Origin: Dasypus novemcinctus
Lineage: Eukaryota > Chordata > Mammalia > Cingulata > Dasypodidae
Reading direction: 5' to 3'
Assembly (NCBI RefSeq): GCF_030445035.2
Contig: NC_080701.1
Location: 23,962,798-24,026,797 of the forward strand
Length of the DNA stretch: 64,000 bases
Below are positions 35,132 to 45,911 of this stretch, in pieces; the stretch's first letter is position 1, and each line of letters starts with the position of its first letter. The notes below the pieces were generated by a model. That model ran no database searches. It was not told where the DNA came from and worked only from the letters and a program-made list of their open reading frames with translations. Both the position numbers and the translations under genes were made by a program.

Positions 35132-35810
35132 ATCAGCTCCCTGATTACCTGCTAAAGCTGTCAGTTGCTGCTGGGTTCCAGCCGGAATGCTGGGGGAGTC
35201 TCTGCAGTCGGTTGAGTCTAGTGGCTCCATGGTTACCAGGCAGGGCCCTGTGGTGACTCCAGGTTCTGAAGGGCCTGTGCCTTTCTGTGGAGATTTATTT
35301 TGGGCTGCTACTTGGGAAGCTGTGAGAGGTGTGATGGAGCTGCTGCCTGATGATATGAGTTCAGACTACACTTTCCACACCCTTCAGGGAGAAGCAGTGG
35401 TATGTCCACCTATTATCAGTTTATTGGTGGGTCTCTTCTTTTTATTCAGATTTGTGCAGTCTATGGGAAGTCGACTTCATATAAGATGTGAAAAGCAGCT
35501 TGCAGACATCCTGGCTGCATAATTGAAGAGAAACGTCAGCTCCTTGACAAGGTTAGTGCTGCTCTCAAGGCGTATGAAGAGGCTGAGTCATCCCTAGAGG
35601 ACGCCAGGCTAGAGAAAGAGGCTTTAAGAGTCTCCAGCCTCGTAGACAGGAAGGCAAAGAAGATGAAAGTGATGCTGAATGGAGAATTAATTTTGTTGGT
35701 CCATGAACTAAAGGAAGAGAGACCCAAACACTTCCAACAAGAAGAGGCAATGGAGAAGATGCTAAAGACACTGGAGAGACTTGATGAGGTCATGAAAACA
35801 AGCACAGCAG
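35132..35810 (+). pseudogene. cTAGE/MIA2-like coding remnant, copy 2
   Basis: The frame 35187-35522 holds the N-terminal part: a leader with WEAVRGVMELLPDDM, a hydrophobic helix (VCPPIISLLVGLFFLFRFV) and SRLHIRCEKQLADILAA. The cTAGE5 family has the same order (ALPEGM, then a helix ending in VLFFLWRSF, then SRLYVGREKKLALML). A 1-bp loss at 'ctgcataattg' (35520) creates a stop; the coil continues in another frame to 35810 (VHELKEERPKHFQQEE). A 6-bp in-frame loss occurs near 35650. Acceptor-like 'tccttcttcag' precedes 35132 and a consensus donor 'cag|gtaagt' follows 35810. Predicted topology, if intact, would be a single-pass ER membrane protein with cytosolic coil. Now broken. Confidence 0.78.
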
Positions 35811-35913
35811 GTAAGTTTTCAAACCCAGGATGTGGCCCCAATTTATCCTGTGATGGACCTTCCCTGAGATTGGGCAGGTGATTTGAAAAGAGCTCTTCCT
35901 TTCTCTCCACTCA
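35811..35913 (+). other. Putative 103-bp intron after the cTAGE-like exon, copy 2
   Basis: Starts GTAAGT and ends in a pyrimidine tract plus CAG ('ttcctttctctccactcag'). The homologous stretch in Y3 (63805-63907) also has both sites and is also 103 bp long, despite several differences between them. No transcript evidence is available here. Confidence 0.45.
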
Positions 35914-35980
35914 GGCCTCCTAAACTACCAGGAGCGTGCATCCACTCTGACCTCCATCTGAGTTTCATTGGCGCCAGTGA

Positions 35981-36589
35981 ATCCAGAGGCTGGATTTCTT
36001 CCAACTTTACACAGGGTCACAGAATAAGACTCTCCATTGTTAATTCCTCTTTGAAATGAACAGATAATTTACCCTTAGGAAAACACCTAAATTACAGCCC
36101 TCTCTTTCTCTTTGAAAGTATCTGGAATATCTCTCAGCATTGAAAAAATTCCTTGCAAGTTTAAGAGATGATACTCATACTCAAATTGATAGGATCTAAC
36201 TATATTTCTTAATATTTCCTTACTATATTATATTCATAAGTTTTTTCTCTGTATTATTATTCTCTACCTGTCACATTTTATAGTAATTTGAAATTATATG
36301 ATATAGATAACTAAAAATCTTTAAAATAAAAACAAATAATAAATTAAAACTCTTATAAAGGTTGGCATAGATAAATTTGCCCAGGAAGGGCTCACACCTT
36401 ATTCTGTCGGCCAGCTATAATAATGGCCTGCTGTTTTTTATTTAACCAGAACTTGAACTAAATTGAGCCTAGGTTGCAGTTTTAGCTAATTTTGCTTTAC
36501 CTCTGGTTTCAAATGCCCTAAAGGTCGGATTAGATCCAACCCTCCTGCAGGTTTGTAAGATGTAAGCATTGAATCTATGAGATCTTTCT
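35981..36589. other. Unassigned spacer
   Basis: AT-rich sequence after Y2, before an LTR. Nothing recognised. Confidence 0.4.
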
Positions 36590-36979
36590 ATGCCCCCCAT
36601 TTGAGTCAGGCTTAATTGTAAAATAGCCCCAAGATCCCTGCCCCTCGGTGTACATGCTTATATATTCCCCTTTCTTGAGTATAAGCAAAACCTGTGAATA
36701 TGATGAGATAATCACTCCCTTGATCCAGTTACATTATAAAAGCCTTCATCATAGCAAACTGGAAAAATTCTGACTTTCAAGAAAGAAGCTTGCCTTATGT
36801 GAGAGGGCTGTGTGCCAGGACCTTAGGCAATTAGGACTGCCTCCAAAAGCTGGGAGCATTCTCTGCCTGAGAGCCACGTGGAAAGCTGTGACCTCACCAA
36901 CAACCACAAGAAGTTGAATGAGCTAAAAAGAAACTGGGGCCAAGAGCAGATCACAGACCCAGCCAGTGCCTTGATTTCA
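36590..36979 (+). mobile_element. MaLR-type LTR fragment
   Basis: The run 'ccaagatccctgcccctcgg', 'tgtacatgcttatatattcc', 'atgatgagataatcactccc', 'gccagtgccttgatttcagc' is typical of an MLT1-like LTR in forward orientation. It is cut at its 3' end by the start of block X2. Confidence 0.65.
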
Positions 36980-37067
36980 GCCTAGGTTTTCCATAGAGCT
37001 ATTGCAAAGTAGAATGCAGTTAAACTTGTTTTACAACACAGAGCAAGGGATAAAAAATGAAGAATAA

Positions 37068-37281
37068 GGCAGCAGATGTGGCTCAAGCAATTGAGTGCCT
37101 GCTTTCCATATGGGAGGTCCCAGATTAAATCCCCAATGCCTCCTAAAAACGAAAAGCAAACAAATGAAACAACCAACTCAGAAGAATTGATGTGGCTCAG
37201 TGGTTGTGTACTGGCTTCCCACATAAGAGGTCCCAGGGTTCAATTCCTGCCCCCAGTACCTAAAATAATAAGAAGAAGACG
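37068..37281 (+). mobile_element. Dimeric short SINE (two tRNA-like heads)
   Basis: Two tRNA-like units follow each other: 37071-37165 ('tggctcaagcaattgag', 'ggtcccagattaaatcc') and 37185-37270 ('tggctcagtggttgtg', 'ggtcccagggttcaattcc'). One target duplication 'aatgaagaata' encloses both (37057-37067 and 37282-37292), so they entered as a single unit. X1 has the empty site near 29150. Confidence 0.8.
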
Positions 37282-38394
37282 AATGAAGAATAGTTCATTG
37301 TTTCACTAAACTTTCTTGTAATTTTATTCATGTATCCCTTGGGAATAGAATAGGTTAACACTCAGAACCTATGTAATGGTTCATTGGGTCACTATTTTCC
37401 CAAATGAACTCTGAATTTCAATAACAGAAATACACTGTAGGAAATGAGAAGGTTATCTTTCAACCTTTGTTGATCAAATTTCAGATAGCATTGGAAACTG
37501 AATCTAATATTAGCATTCATGAATATATAGAGACACCAATATTTAATGGATGATTAGACTGACCTGGAAATTTAAGTTTTTCAGGGGGTATATAACAAAA
37601 GGTGAGATAGCGGAATTACTGAGTGTAATGGTCTGAAAATAATTGAACTGAGCAATTAAATTACATTAGCAGATGAAAGTGAAGCAGCTCTGAGTGAAAG
37701 GGTGAGGTCTGGAAAGTCATCCTTTCCAAATACTCAATATCCTAATTTTAAATGTCCATAAATTTTATATGATTTAAGTGTAAGTGTTAGAAATAGTCCC
37801 TTTTAATCTCATAAATATCTTGTTAGATTATCATTTATGCCACCACACAACTAAAGGTAGAACTAGAGAGGCACCCCATCAGAGTATTTACTATTTCATT
37901 ATTTATTTGTTCGTGCACTATCGCTGGAGATCTTAAAGCAGTTACACCTCTAAGGCATGCATTTTCAATAATCAGACTCAGGATAGGAATGCAAAGCATG
38001 AGATGGCTGATGTACTGAGGAATATACTTGCCACACATACCAGAATATATCTGTCATCCTGCAAAGTATTACACCCCTATTGATGGACTTATAGGAAGAG
38101 GTAAATAATGATAAAGACAGTGCTATGTTAACATACATTTGTGAAAATGGGAATTAGTTAAATAAATGAAATGTTCAGAGTGATTCTTTCACCTAAAAAT
38201 AGGAAAGGAAGGCTTGGGCAATAGGAGCAGGCTAATATCCCATTATCACAGATGGTGTTTAAACAAACATTGCAACCATCACTTTTTCCTTGTTAGCTAA
38301 GTGTTGATCAAGGCACTTTTCCCACTACACATTCATCATCATCATACCTTCTTTTTGACGTAATAGAGGTCGCTCTCAATCCTTTCAAGCAGCA

Positions 38395-38880
38395 AAGCCA
38401 TAGAATATTTTATTTTTAAGTGGTAGATTAAAGGTTCTTGCTGATCCTCCCACTGAAAAGCTGAATTGATTTCCCCTATCTTCGAATTTGGACTGATCTT
38501 GTGTCTTACTTTCACCCAAAATTATTTTAAAGTGGCATTCTGAGTGTTCTAAGCCCAAGGACCATATGGCAGCTTCCACTTTCTACCTCCGGGAAACTGG
38601 CCACTACCTGAAAAGAAGCTTGAACTTCACAAATGTGAAACATCACCCGAGAGAGATGAAATAAGTGAGCACTGGATGTGACTGAAGACCTCTTGAACGT
38701 GCCAGGCTATACCAGCCACCTGCTGAGCTCAGCTGAGTGACTGAATCAAAATGATGTCACATGGAATGAAAGAACTGCCCAGTCTAAATTGCTGACCTGA
38801 ATTGTGGGAAATAGTAAATCATTGTTTTATCCATGAAGTTTCAGTATGTTGTTTTACACAGCAATAGATAACTTCTAAAA
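38395..38880 (+). mobile_element. MLT1-type MaLR LTR in block X2
   Basis: Duplicate of the X1 LTR, including 'gatcttgtgtcttactttca', 'gaaagaactgcccagtctaa' and 'gtgggaaatagtaaatcatt'. Older than the duplication. Confidence 0.7.
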
Positions 38881-41281
38881 TAACTTTGCAGATTTTCTTG
38901 AATATATTATGAGATAACTTTAAAATTGACTTTCAGAAAGCTACCTTACTTTCCTGGTCTGAATTCTTACAAGAAAACCACAGTATGCCTGCTACGTCCT
39001 GATATAATACTAATAGGAGGATGAAAGATGCAGGTCAATTTTCATTGATCCCTCAATGAGGGATTATGAAAATACTTTCAGCTAATGGCACACAAGAGGT
39101 TTGGAGATAACTAAACTTTTAAAAATTACATGTTTTTGAAGTAAAATTTTAAATGTATTTTGTGTGTTTTTTTCACTTATTTTCTACTCCCATTTTACAT
39201 GCATATGTTTCATTGTTTTTTAAAGAAAATTATCTAATCTGAAATTTGAGATATTTCATTATTTTTTAAATTTATTGAAATATATCACTCATAAACATAC
39301 ATAACCAATAAAGTATAATAGTTGTGAACTTACAAAACAAACATATATAACATCTCACCCTACCACCAATAACTTGCATTGTTTTTAAACCTTTTTAACT
39401 AATGATTAAAGAGCATTGTCAAAATATTACAACTAAACGAAGTATTTTTCCCCTAACCAATCCGATTATTATTATCTTTATATCATTTCTATATGAACAT
39501 AAAGAAACAATTAAATGTATAGTAACAGTTGTGAACTTAAAAAGCAAACATGCATAACATCATACAGGGCTCCCATACATCAACCCTCCACCAATACTTT
39601 GCATTGTCATGAGAAGTTTGTTACAAACTGTGAAAGAACACTGTCAAAATCTTACTACTAATCATAGTTCTTATCTTACATTTGGTGTGTTTTTCCCCCA
39701 ACCCACCCTATTATTTTTTAAATATTTTTTTTATGATAGAAGTTGTAAATTTATAAAACAATCATGCACGTGTGCAGAATTCCCAACAACACCCTCCATC
39801 AACACACCACAATGTGGTGTGTCATTTGCTACAGATAAAATAATATCATCTGATTATTATCATGTGGCGCACATTTCCCATACTCCCTCATTATCAACAC
39901 AATAATATCTTTCGCATAGATGCAAGAATATTATATTATTACTACTAACCACAGTCCATAGGTCACTCCAGCTGTAATTTTCCCATGCTTCTCCACATTC
40001 CCAACACCCTGCAGTAGTGATATACATTTGTTCTAGCTAACAAAGAACACTCTTGCATCTGTAACCATCAACCACAATTCTCACCCACCTCTTGGTTCAC
40101 TGTGCTATCCAGTTCCTAGATTATTCTCAAGCATTCTGTCAATTGGCATTTATATAACTAGACTACCAATTTCAATCACATCCCCATTTATAAACTAGCT
40201 GTTACTCACTGTGTGTTACCATCCACTCTATACATTTCCACAATTTTACAGAAAAGCTAATTAAAACTTCTACATACATTAAACATCAGTAGTCCACTCA
40301 GTCCTTCTCTTATCTCCTTTAAGAATCCACCACTTACCACCAGGTCTTGAAGATATTTTCCAATAATTTCTTCTAGAAGTTCTATAGTTCTTGCTTTTTA
40401 GTTTTTTGATCCATTTTGAGTTAGTTTTTGGATAAGGTGTGAGATAGGGGTCCTCTTTCCTTCTTTCAGCTATGGATGTCCAATTCTTTCAGCACCATTT
40501 TTTGAATGGATTGCTCTACGTGAGTGGTGAGTTTGACAGGTTAGTCAACAATCACTTGACCATACCTGTGAGGGTCTGTTTCTGAACCATAAATTTGGTT
40601 CCATTGGTCTATTGTGTCTGTCTTTAGGCCAGTACCATGTTGTTTTTACCACTATAGGTAGGTATTATGATTTAAAGTCCAGAGATGAGGATTCACTTTT
40701 CCTTTTTATGATGTTTCTGGCTATTCAGGACTCCTTACCCTTCCAAATAAATTTAATGATCTTGGTTTCAATTTTTTCTTTAATGCTGGCCGAATTTTTA
40801 TCAGGATTGCATTAAATCTGGATATCAATTTGAGTAGAATTGACATCTTAATGATATTTAGTTTTCCAGTCCATGAGCATGGACTGTTCTTCCAGGTATT
40901 TAGGGCTTTTTTGATTTGTTTTATCAATGAGCTGCAGTTTTCTGAATACAAGTGCTTTACATCATTGGTTAAGTTTATTCCTGACTATTTGAATTTTATC
41001 TATCCTTTTATTTTCACCACTCTTTTGACACTTTTAGTTACTTTTACTAATATAATCTTCATTTCTAGACTCTCTTCCAGGCCCCTCTCCCCTGTTTTTT
41101 CTTTTCATCTCTAGCATACCCTTTAGTATTTCCTGAAATTCTGGTCTCTTGCTTAGAAATTCTCTCAGTTTCTGTTTCTCTGTAAATATTCTAATTTTGC
41201 CCTTATTTTTGAAAGAAGTCTTGCTGGATATAAGATTCTTGGCTGGAAGTTTTTCTCTTGTAGTATCTTAAATATATCAGG

Positions 41282-41599
41282 CTACTGTCTTCTTGCCTCC
41301 ATGATTTCCGGTGAGAAATCTGCACTTAATCTTATTGGATATCCCTTATATGTTATGCATTGCTTTTTTCTTGCTGCTTTCAGAATTCTCTCTTTGTCTT
41401 TGGCCTTTGACATTCTGATGAGTATGTGTCTTGGAATTGGTCTATTTGGATTTTTTTGGATGGGAGTACGTTGTGCTTCTTGGACAGGGATATCTATGTC
41501 CTTCAATAGGGTTGGGAAATTTTCTACCATTATTTCTTTAAATATTCCTTCTGCCCCTTTTCCCTTCTCTACTCCTTCTGGGACACCCATGACACACAT
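41282..41599 (-). pseudogene. LINE-1 ORF1 C-terminal half, element B
   Basis: A 105-codon piece with GIFKEIMVENFPTLLKDIDI, IRMSKAKDKERILKAARKK and LSADFSPEIMEARRQ, the RNA-recognition and C-terminal regions of ORF1. A stop follows after EARRQ, but the DNA homology continues to about 41060 (EFLSKRPEFQEILK in another frame). The N-terminal coil lies upstream at 41770-41970 and is separated by frameshifts and a short T-rich duplication near 41767-41815. Not functional. Confidence 0.8.
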
Positions 41600-41769
41600 G
41601 TTTGCATGCCTTTTGCTGTCATTTAGTTCCCTGAGACGTTGCTCAATTTTTTTCCATTCTTTTCTTCATCTCTTCTTTTGTATGCTCACTTTCAGAGGCC
41701 ATTTCTTCAAGCACACCAATCCTTTCTTCTGTCTCCTCAAATCTGCTATTATATGATTTCAATGTTCTT

Positions 41770-41970
41770 TTATTTTTTTATTTTTATTTTCGATGTTCTT
41801 TTAATTTCATTGATTGTACCTTTCATTCCCATAAGATGTATTTTTCTATGTATGCTTTTAAATTCTTCTTTGTTTTCATCCAATGTCTTCTTAATATCCT
41901 TAATCTCTTTAGCCATCTCATTGAATTTATCAAGGAGATTTGTTTGAACATCTATAATTAGTTGTCTCAA
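41770..41970 (-). pseudogene. LINE-1 ORF1 N-terminal coil, element B
   Basis: A 66-codon piece starting MRQLIIDVQTNLLDKFNEM and continuing DIKKTLDENKEEFKS, the ORF1 coiled coil. It parallels residues 17-75 of the element A frame at 6095-6850. The frame runs into a T-rich direct duplication and then out of frame. Confidence 0.75.
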
Positions 41971-42599
41971 CTCCTTTTTGTCATATGGAGGCTTATCTTA
42001 TTCCTTTAACTGGGCCGTAGCTTCCTATTTCTTGGTGTGGATTGAAATTTTTTATTGATGTCTTCGCATCTGGTTTACTAGTGTATTTATTCTGGGTGCA
42101 GTTTTTCTCTTTAGTTTAGGGCTTCCTATCATTTCTCCCTTGCTGGTTGTGCAGTAGGAGCCAAGCATGTAGTTGGTGTTGTAAACTGTGGAGACTCAAG
42201 CTGCCCTCATTGCACCAGGGACCAATGAAGCTTCTTCCAACTCTCTCCTTGCCAGGGGTAGTGACAGAGTCTCAACTATGTGGAATAATCCACGTGCAGG
42301 CCTAGATTGTAGTTGCCCAGAGAGACTGAGGAAGCTTCACATCCCCTTTTCCCCATGGAGCTGTAGGTGTAGGCAGCAATCTATGCAGTGCAGGTCCAAG
42401 ATGGCCAAAATTGCCCTGGTAGACTTTTGATTTTCAATCTGTGACAGCCAAAGTTACCTGCAGTTACCTATATAGGCTGGTGCAGGGCTCCTCAGCCTTC
42501 CCCTGCCAGAGGCAGGGCTAAAGCCTAGGCAGGCTGCAGGCTGATCTGCATGAAACAAACTGGTTCCTGGTGACACTGAGCAGCCTGGCTTCCCCTTAG

Positions 42600-43340
42600 G
42601 CTAGGTGGAGTCAGAATGGCAGCTACTGACCTCTCTTTCTGACTTGGGCTGGTTCTCACCCCAGCTGTTCCCAGGGTTATCTCTTAGCCAGCCAAGTATC
42701 CCATTCAGTAGCCAAAATCGGCAGCCAACCATCTCCTCTTCCCTGCTTCTGGGAAATGGAGTTTCCAATTCCCATCACAGAGCAGCTCCTCAGTCGGCTC
42801 GTGCCACCAGAGTAGGACAATCACCAGCCTCCGCAGCTTGGCTGGTAATTTCCTGGAGAGGCTGGCACAGGTCCCTGTAGCTTCCTCCCTGCTGGAGGTG
42901 GCACTGGGGCCTAGGCTAGACCTACAATGTGATCTGGATGGGAAGAAGCCAGTCCCCACCAGCACTGGGATTTTCAGTCCGCCCCGCTTCCCCTCGTGCC
43001 AGGCACAGAGTTATGATGGTGGCTTCCGGCCTCTTTCTGACCTGGACAGGCTCAAACCTTAGCTGTTCTCAGGAGCATACTGTAGCCCACTGAGTTTCCT
43101 CATCATAGCTGAAATGGGTGCCCACCGTCTCTTCCTCCCCTCTTTCAGGGAAGTCGGTCTTTCAATTCCAACTGCAGAACAGCTCCCAAGGCGGCTTGTG
43201 CCTCCAGGGGAGGATGGGCACAGGCCTCCAGGGTGTGGAGCCTCTACTTACGAGTCTTCTCTGTAGAAGGGCAGTTTCCTCCTTCCACTCCCCCAGGACA
43301 CTGCAAGATGCTCTTTTGGTTTCCTGGAGCCCCAAACAGG
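42600..43340 (-). repeat. Tandem LINE-1 5'UTR units of about 398 bp
   Basis: Two diverged units: 'tctttctgac' at 42634 recurs at 43032; the blocks 'cagctgttcccaggg/tagctgttctcagga', 'ccatctcctcttccctgctt/ccgtctcttcctcccctctt', 'cagagcagctcctcagtcgg/cagaacagctcccaaggcgg' and 'gtgccaccag/gtgcctccag' follow in the same order. Period 398 bp. Confidence 0.7.
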
Positions 43341-43400
43341 TGCTTCAGATAGCTCCAGAGAGCTCTGGGTGTTTGCTCTATTTCAATATTTTTGATATTT

Positions 43401-43511
43401 CTTACACTCACACAAATAATGAGAAGAGGTTTATAATATTCAGGAATATTTTACCCCTAATAACCAGTATTTGTTCTTAGTTTATATCTATACTTAATAA
43501 TCGGTGCTGTA
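43401..43511. other. Unassigned short spacer
   Basis: AT-rich stretch between the LINE-1 5' end and a SINE. Confidence 0.4.
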
Positions 43512-43668
43512 AAGTGGGTGTGGCTCAAGCAACTGAGCTCCTGCCTTCCACTTGGGAGGTCCATGGTCCGGTTCCCGTGCTTCCTAAAGAAGACAGCGAC
43601 CTGGCGTGAAGGGCAGGTGCAGCAAGCTGGCACAACAAGATGGCACAACAAGAGACACAAGAAAAAAA
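43512..43668 (+). mobile_element. Short DAS-like SINE
   Basis: tRNA-like head 'gtgggtgtggctcaagcaac', 'cttgggaggtccatggtccg', then 'gcagcaagctggcacaacaa' with an A-rich tail near 43658-43668. No minus-strand gene: the 67-codon antisense frame is an artefact. Confidence 0.8.
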
Positions 43669-45331
43669 ATCAGCCCTAAATTTACTTAGTATTAGTAAAA
43701 ATCACCTTTTGTAGCTAAAGATAATCATAAAAACACTTTTTATACAATTTAGAAAATATTTCTATTTGCTTTCACTTTGTTGCAACCCAGAGTGAGATAG
43801 ACACAAACAGAATTTTAGAATATTCCTAAATATTTTCCAGGAAGAGGAAATAAAGTAGCAGAACTTCCTTTCTCGTAGGAAGAGGAAAAAAAAAACATCA
43901 GAGCAGGTAAAATAGCGGGAGTTGACAGAGAACTGATAAGGACAGAAACGGCAATCACAGTTTACACTGGGATGAGGGAAAGACCAGGCATGTGTGCTCC
44001 TGGATGCCAGGGGAGGATATAGGAGCAGCTACAGATGCTAAACCTTCCATTCCTAGAAACGTGGACTGAAGAATGGATTTCGTGAGTATAAGAGGGCATT
44101 CCACAGTATTACCATATGAATACTCTCCAGGAGGGAAAAAACTACATTCTTGACTATGTCTTTAGGAAAATCTGTTAGCATTTATAACTGTGGAGATGCA
44201 GGCAGAGAAGTGTACTTTTGGAACAGATTTTTCTTAGTCCTGTATTGCATCTTCCACCTGCCTACAGGGATAAGTAAAATTGTGGAATGTTTCTCCACTT
44301 TCATAGATGTAATGGATTTGCAGTTCAGTCTCCACTAATCTGTACAAGCAGAAAATACTGTGCTTCCAAAATGTATAGATTTGTCTTTTAGTGAGAAACA
44401 TTGACAGCGTGGCTATGTGTCTGGTAGTATTACATATAAGACTGTGACCAATCATATAACAAGTCACTCAGAAGATGTGATGATCTGCGGGATGGGGACC
44501 AAACCGAACATATGGCAAGAAACAAGTCCAAGGAAATGAAAGAGAAAGTATTTGAAGAGGAATAATTAAAGGAAATGTTCAGGGTAATACCATTAAATCC
44601 CACAGAAAGGTATTCTGATAAAAATAGAGCATCCAATTTAAGTTTCAAGTCAAATAAATCTTGGACAATCTCTGCTGAGAGACAAATTGGTGGCCTAAAA
44701 GCCAAAGTAAGAGAAATATTTCATAAATCAGAGCTAAACTGCAAATAAAAGTAAATGACCAGCAAAGGAAAATAAAAAGGAATTGGAAGATATATTGAAG
44801 AGATGTATGTAAATATTTTTAAAATGCATACGCAGAAATTAAACAAGTAATGTACCTACTACACCTTTCTTTAAAAATTAAATTTCCTATTTTGTAAGGC
44901 ATTCCTTTGACCAGCTGACTGATGGAAGAAAAATTTAACTCTGGTTTCCAAGTTCTGCACAATACACTGAGCCTAGTAAACAGTGATCAGTTATGGTGTT
45001 CAGTCCTCTACAGTGGTGGCTCAGAAAGTAAGAGGTAAAAGAAAATCCTCCCAATGCCTTGTCCACATTACCTAAGAAAGACAACCTGAAGTCAGGATCA
45101 AACTCTTATTTTGGACAATAGCCAATGGTTTGTCAAGATGCTCATATATAGAAGGAACAAGACTGAAAGATTAGTAAAAAGGGTTTTAACAGAACTACAT
45201 AAAGTGAATGAGAACATGTAAATACTCATGTTCCAAGGGACATCATATTAAAAAGTCCCCAGAGTGAATGACGCTCTGAATAATTAGAGGTTCCAACTGA
45301 TCCCCTGTGAGGATGCCAATAATGCTTCTTT
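43669..45331. other. Unassigned region
   Basis: About 1.6 kb without recognised repeats. Frames reach 91 codons (44430-44705 minus) but have no motif. Could be unique intergenic DNA. Confidence 0.4.
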
Positions 45332-45899
45332 TTTTTTTTTTAATATTTATTTATTTTTATTTTTTTAAATTACATTAAAAAAAATATATGAGGTCCCATT
45401 CAACCCCACCGCCCCCGCCCCCCACTCCCCCCACAGCAACACTCTCTCCCATCATCGTGATACATCCATTGCACCTGGTAAGTTCATCTCTGAGCATCAC
45501 TGCACCCCATAGTCAATGGTCCACATCATAGCCCAGGCTCTCTCATGTTCCATCCAGGGGGCCCTGGGGGGATCTACAGTGTCCCGTAATTGTCCGTGAA
45601 GCACTATCCAGGACAACTCTATGTCCCGAAAACGCCTCCACATCTCATCTCTTCCTCCCGTTCCCCACACCCAGCAGCCCCCATGGCTACCGTTCCCACA
45701 CCCATTCCACATTTTCTCTGTGGACATTGGATTGGTTGTGTCCATTGCACACCTATGTCAAGTGAGGGCTTAGATTCCACATGGGTACTGGATGCACTCT
45801 TCCCGCTTCTAGTTGTAGACACTCTAGGCTCCATGTTGTGGTGGTTACCTTCTTCAACTCCATGTTAGCTGAGTGGAGTAAGTCCAATAAGTCAAAGAG
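45332..45899 (-). mobile_element. 5'-truncated retroposon, 3' end family shared with 49788-52523
   Basis: Minus-strand copy of the 3' terminal 560 bp of the element at 49788-52523 ('cattgcacctggtaagttca', 'atggtccacatcatagccca', 'ttggattggttgtgtccatt', 'tggaccttact'-type end). T-rich left side, target duplication 'taatgcttcttt' at 45320-45331 and 45900-45911. Classical LINE-type 5' truncation. Confidence 0.85.
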
Positions 45900-45911
45900 T
45901 AATGCTTCTTT

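Larger units (their letters stand above)
32270..35980 (+). repeat. Duplicated block Y, copy 2
   Basis: Collinear with Y1 and Y3 and starting further upstream than Y1 ('atagaaagtgttaagtttct', 'accatagagctaacctatca'). It holds the HAL1-like ORF1 remnant, a private SINE at 34023-34444 and the best-preserved N-terminal half of the cTAGE-like remnant. It continues past the putative intron to about 35980. Confidence 0.85.
36980..39140 (+). repeat. Duplicated block X, copy 2
   Basis: Collinear with X1 from 'aggttttccatagagctatt' to 'gaaagatgcaggtcaatttt' and slightly beyond. It contains the MLT1-type LTR (about 38395-38875) and a private dimeric SINE at 37068-37281. Confidence 0.85.
39260..43400 (-). 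mobile_element. LINE-1 element B, internally deleted
   Basis: On the minus strand: G+C-rich 5'UTR (43400-42060), ORF1 (about 41990-41060), about 0.6 kb of ORF2 (40990-40370), 3'UTR (40330-39260). ORF1 is split into open pieces 41970-41770 and 41599-41282. ORF2 keeps only the segment with DVKHLYSEN and [10 protein letters not shown] and the segment matching the post-RT 'QTLTGMVK' region; endonuclease, RT core and the C-terminal third are absent. The same joins are found in element A. It is the longer of the two and keeps the whole 5'UTR. Confidence 0.8.
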
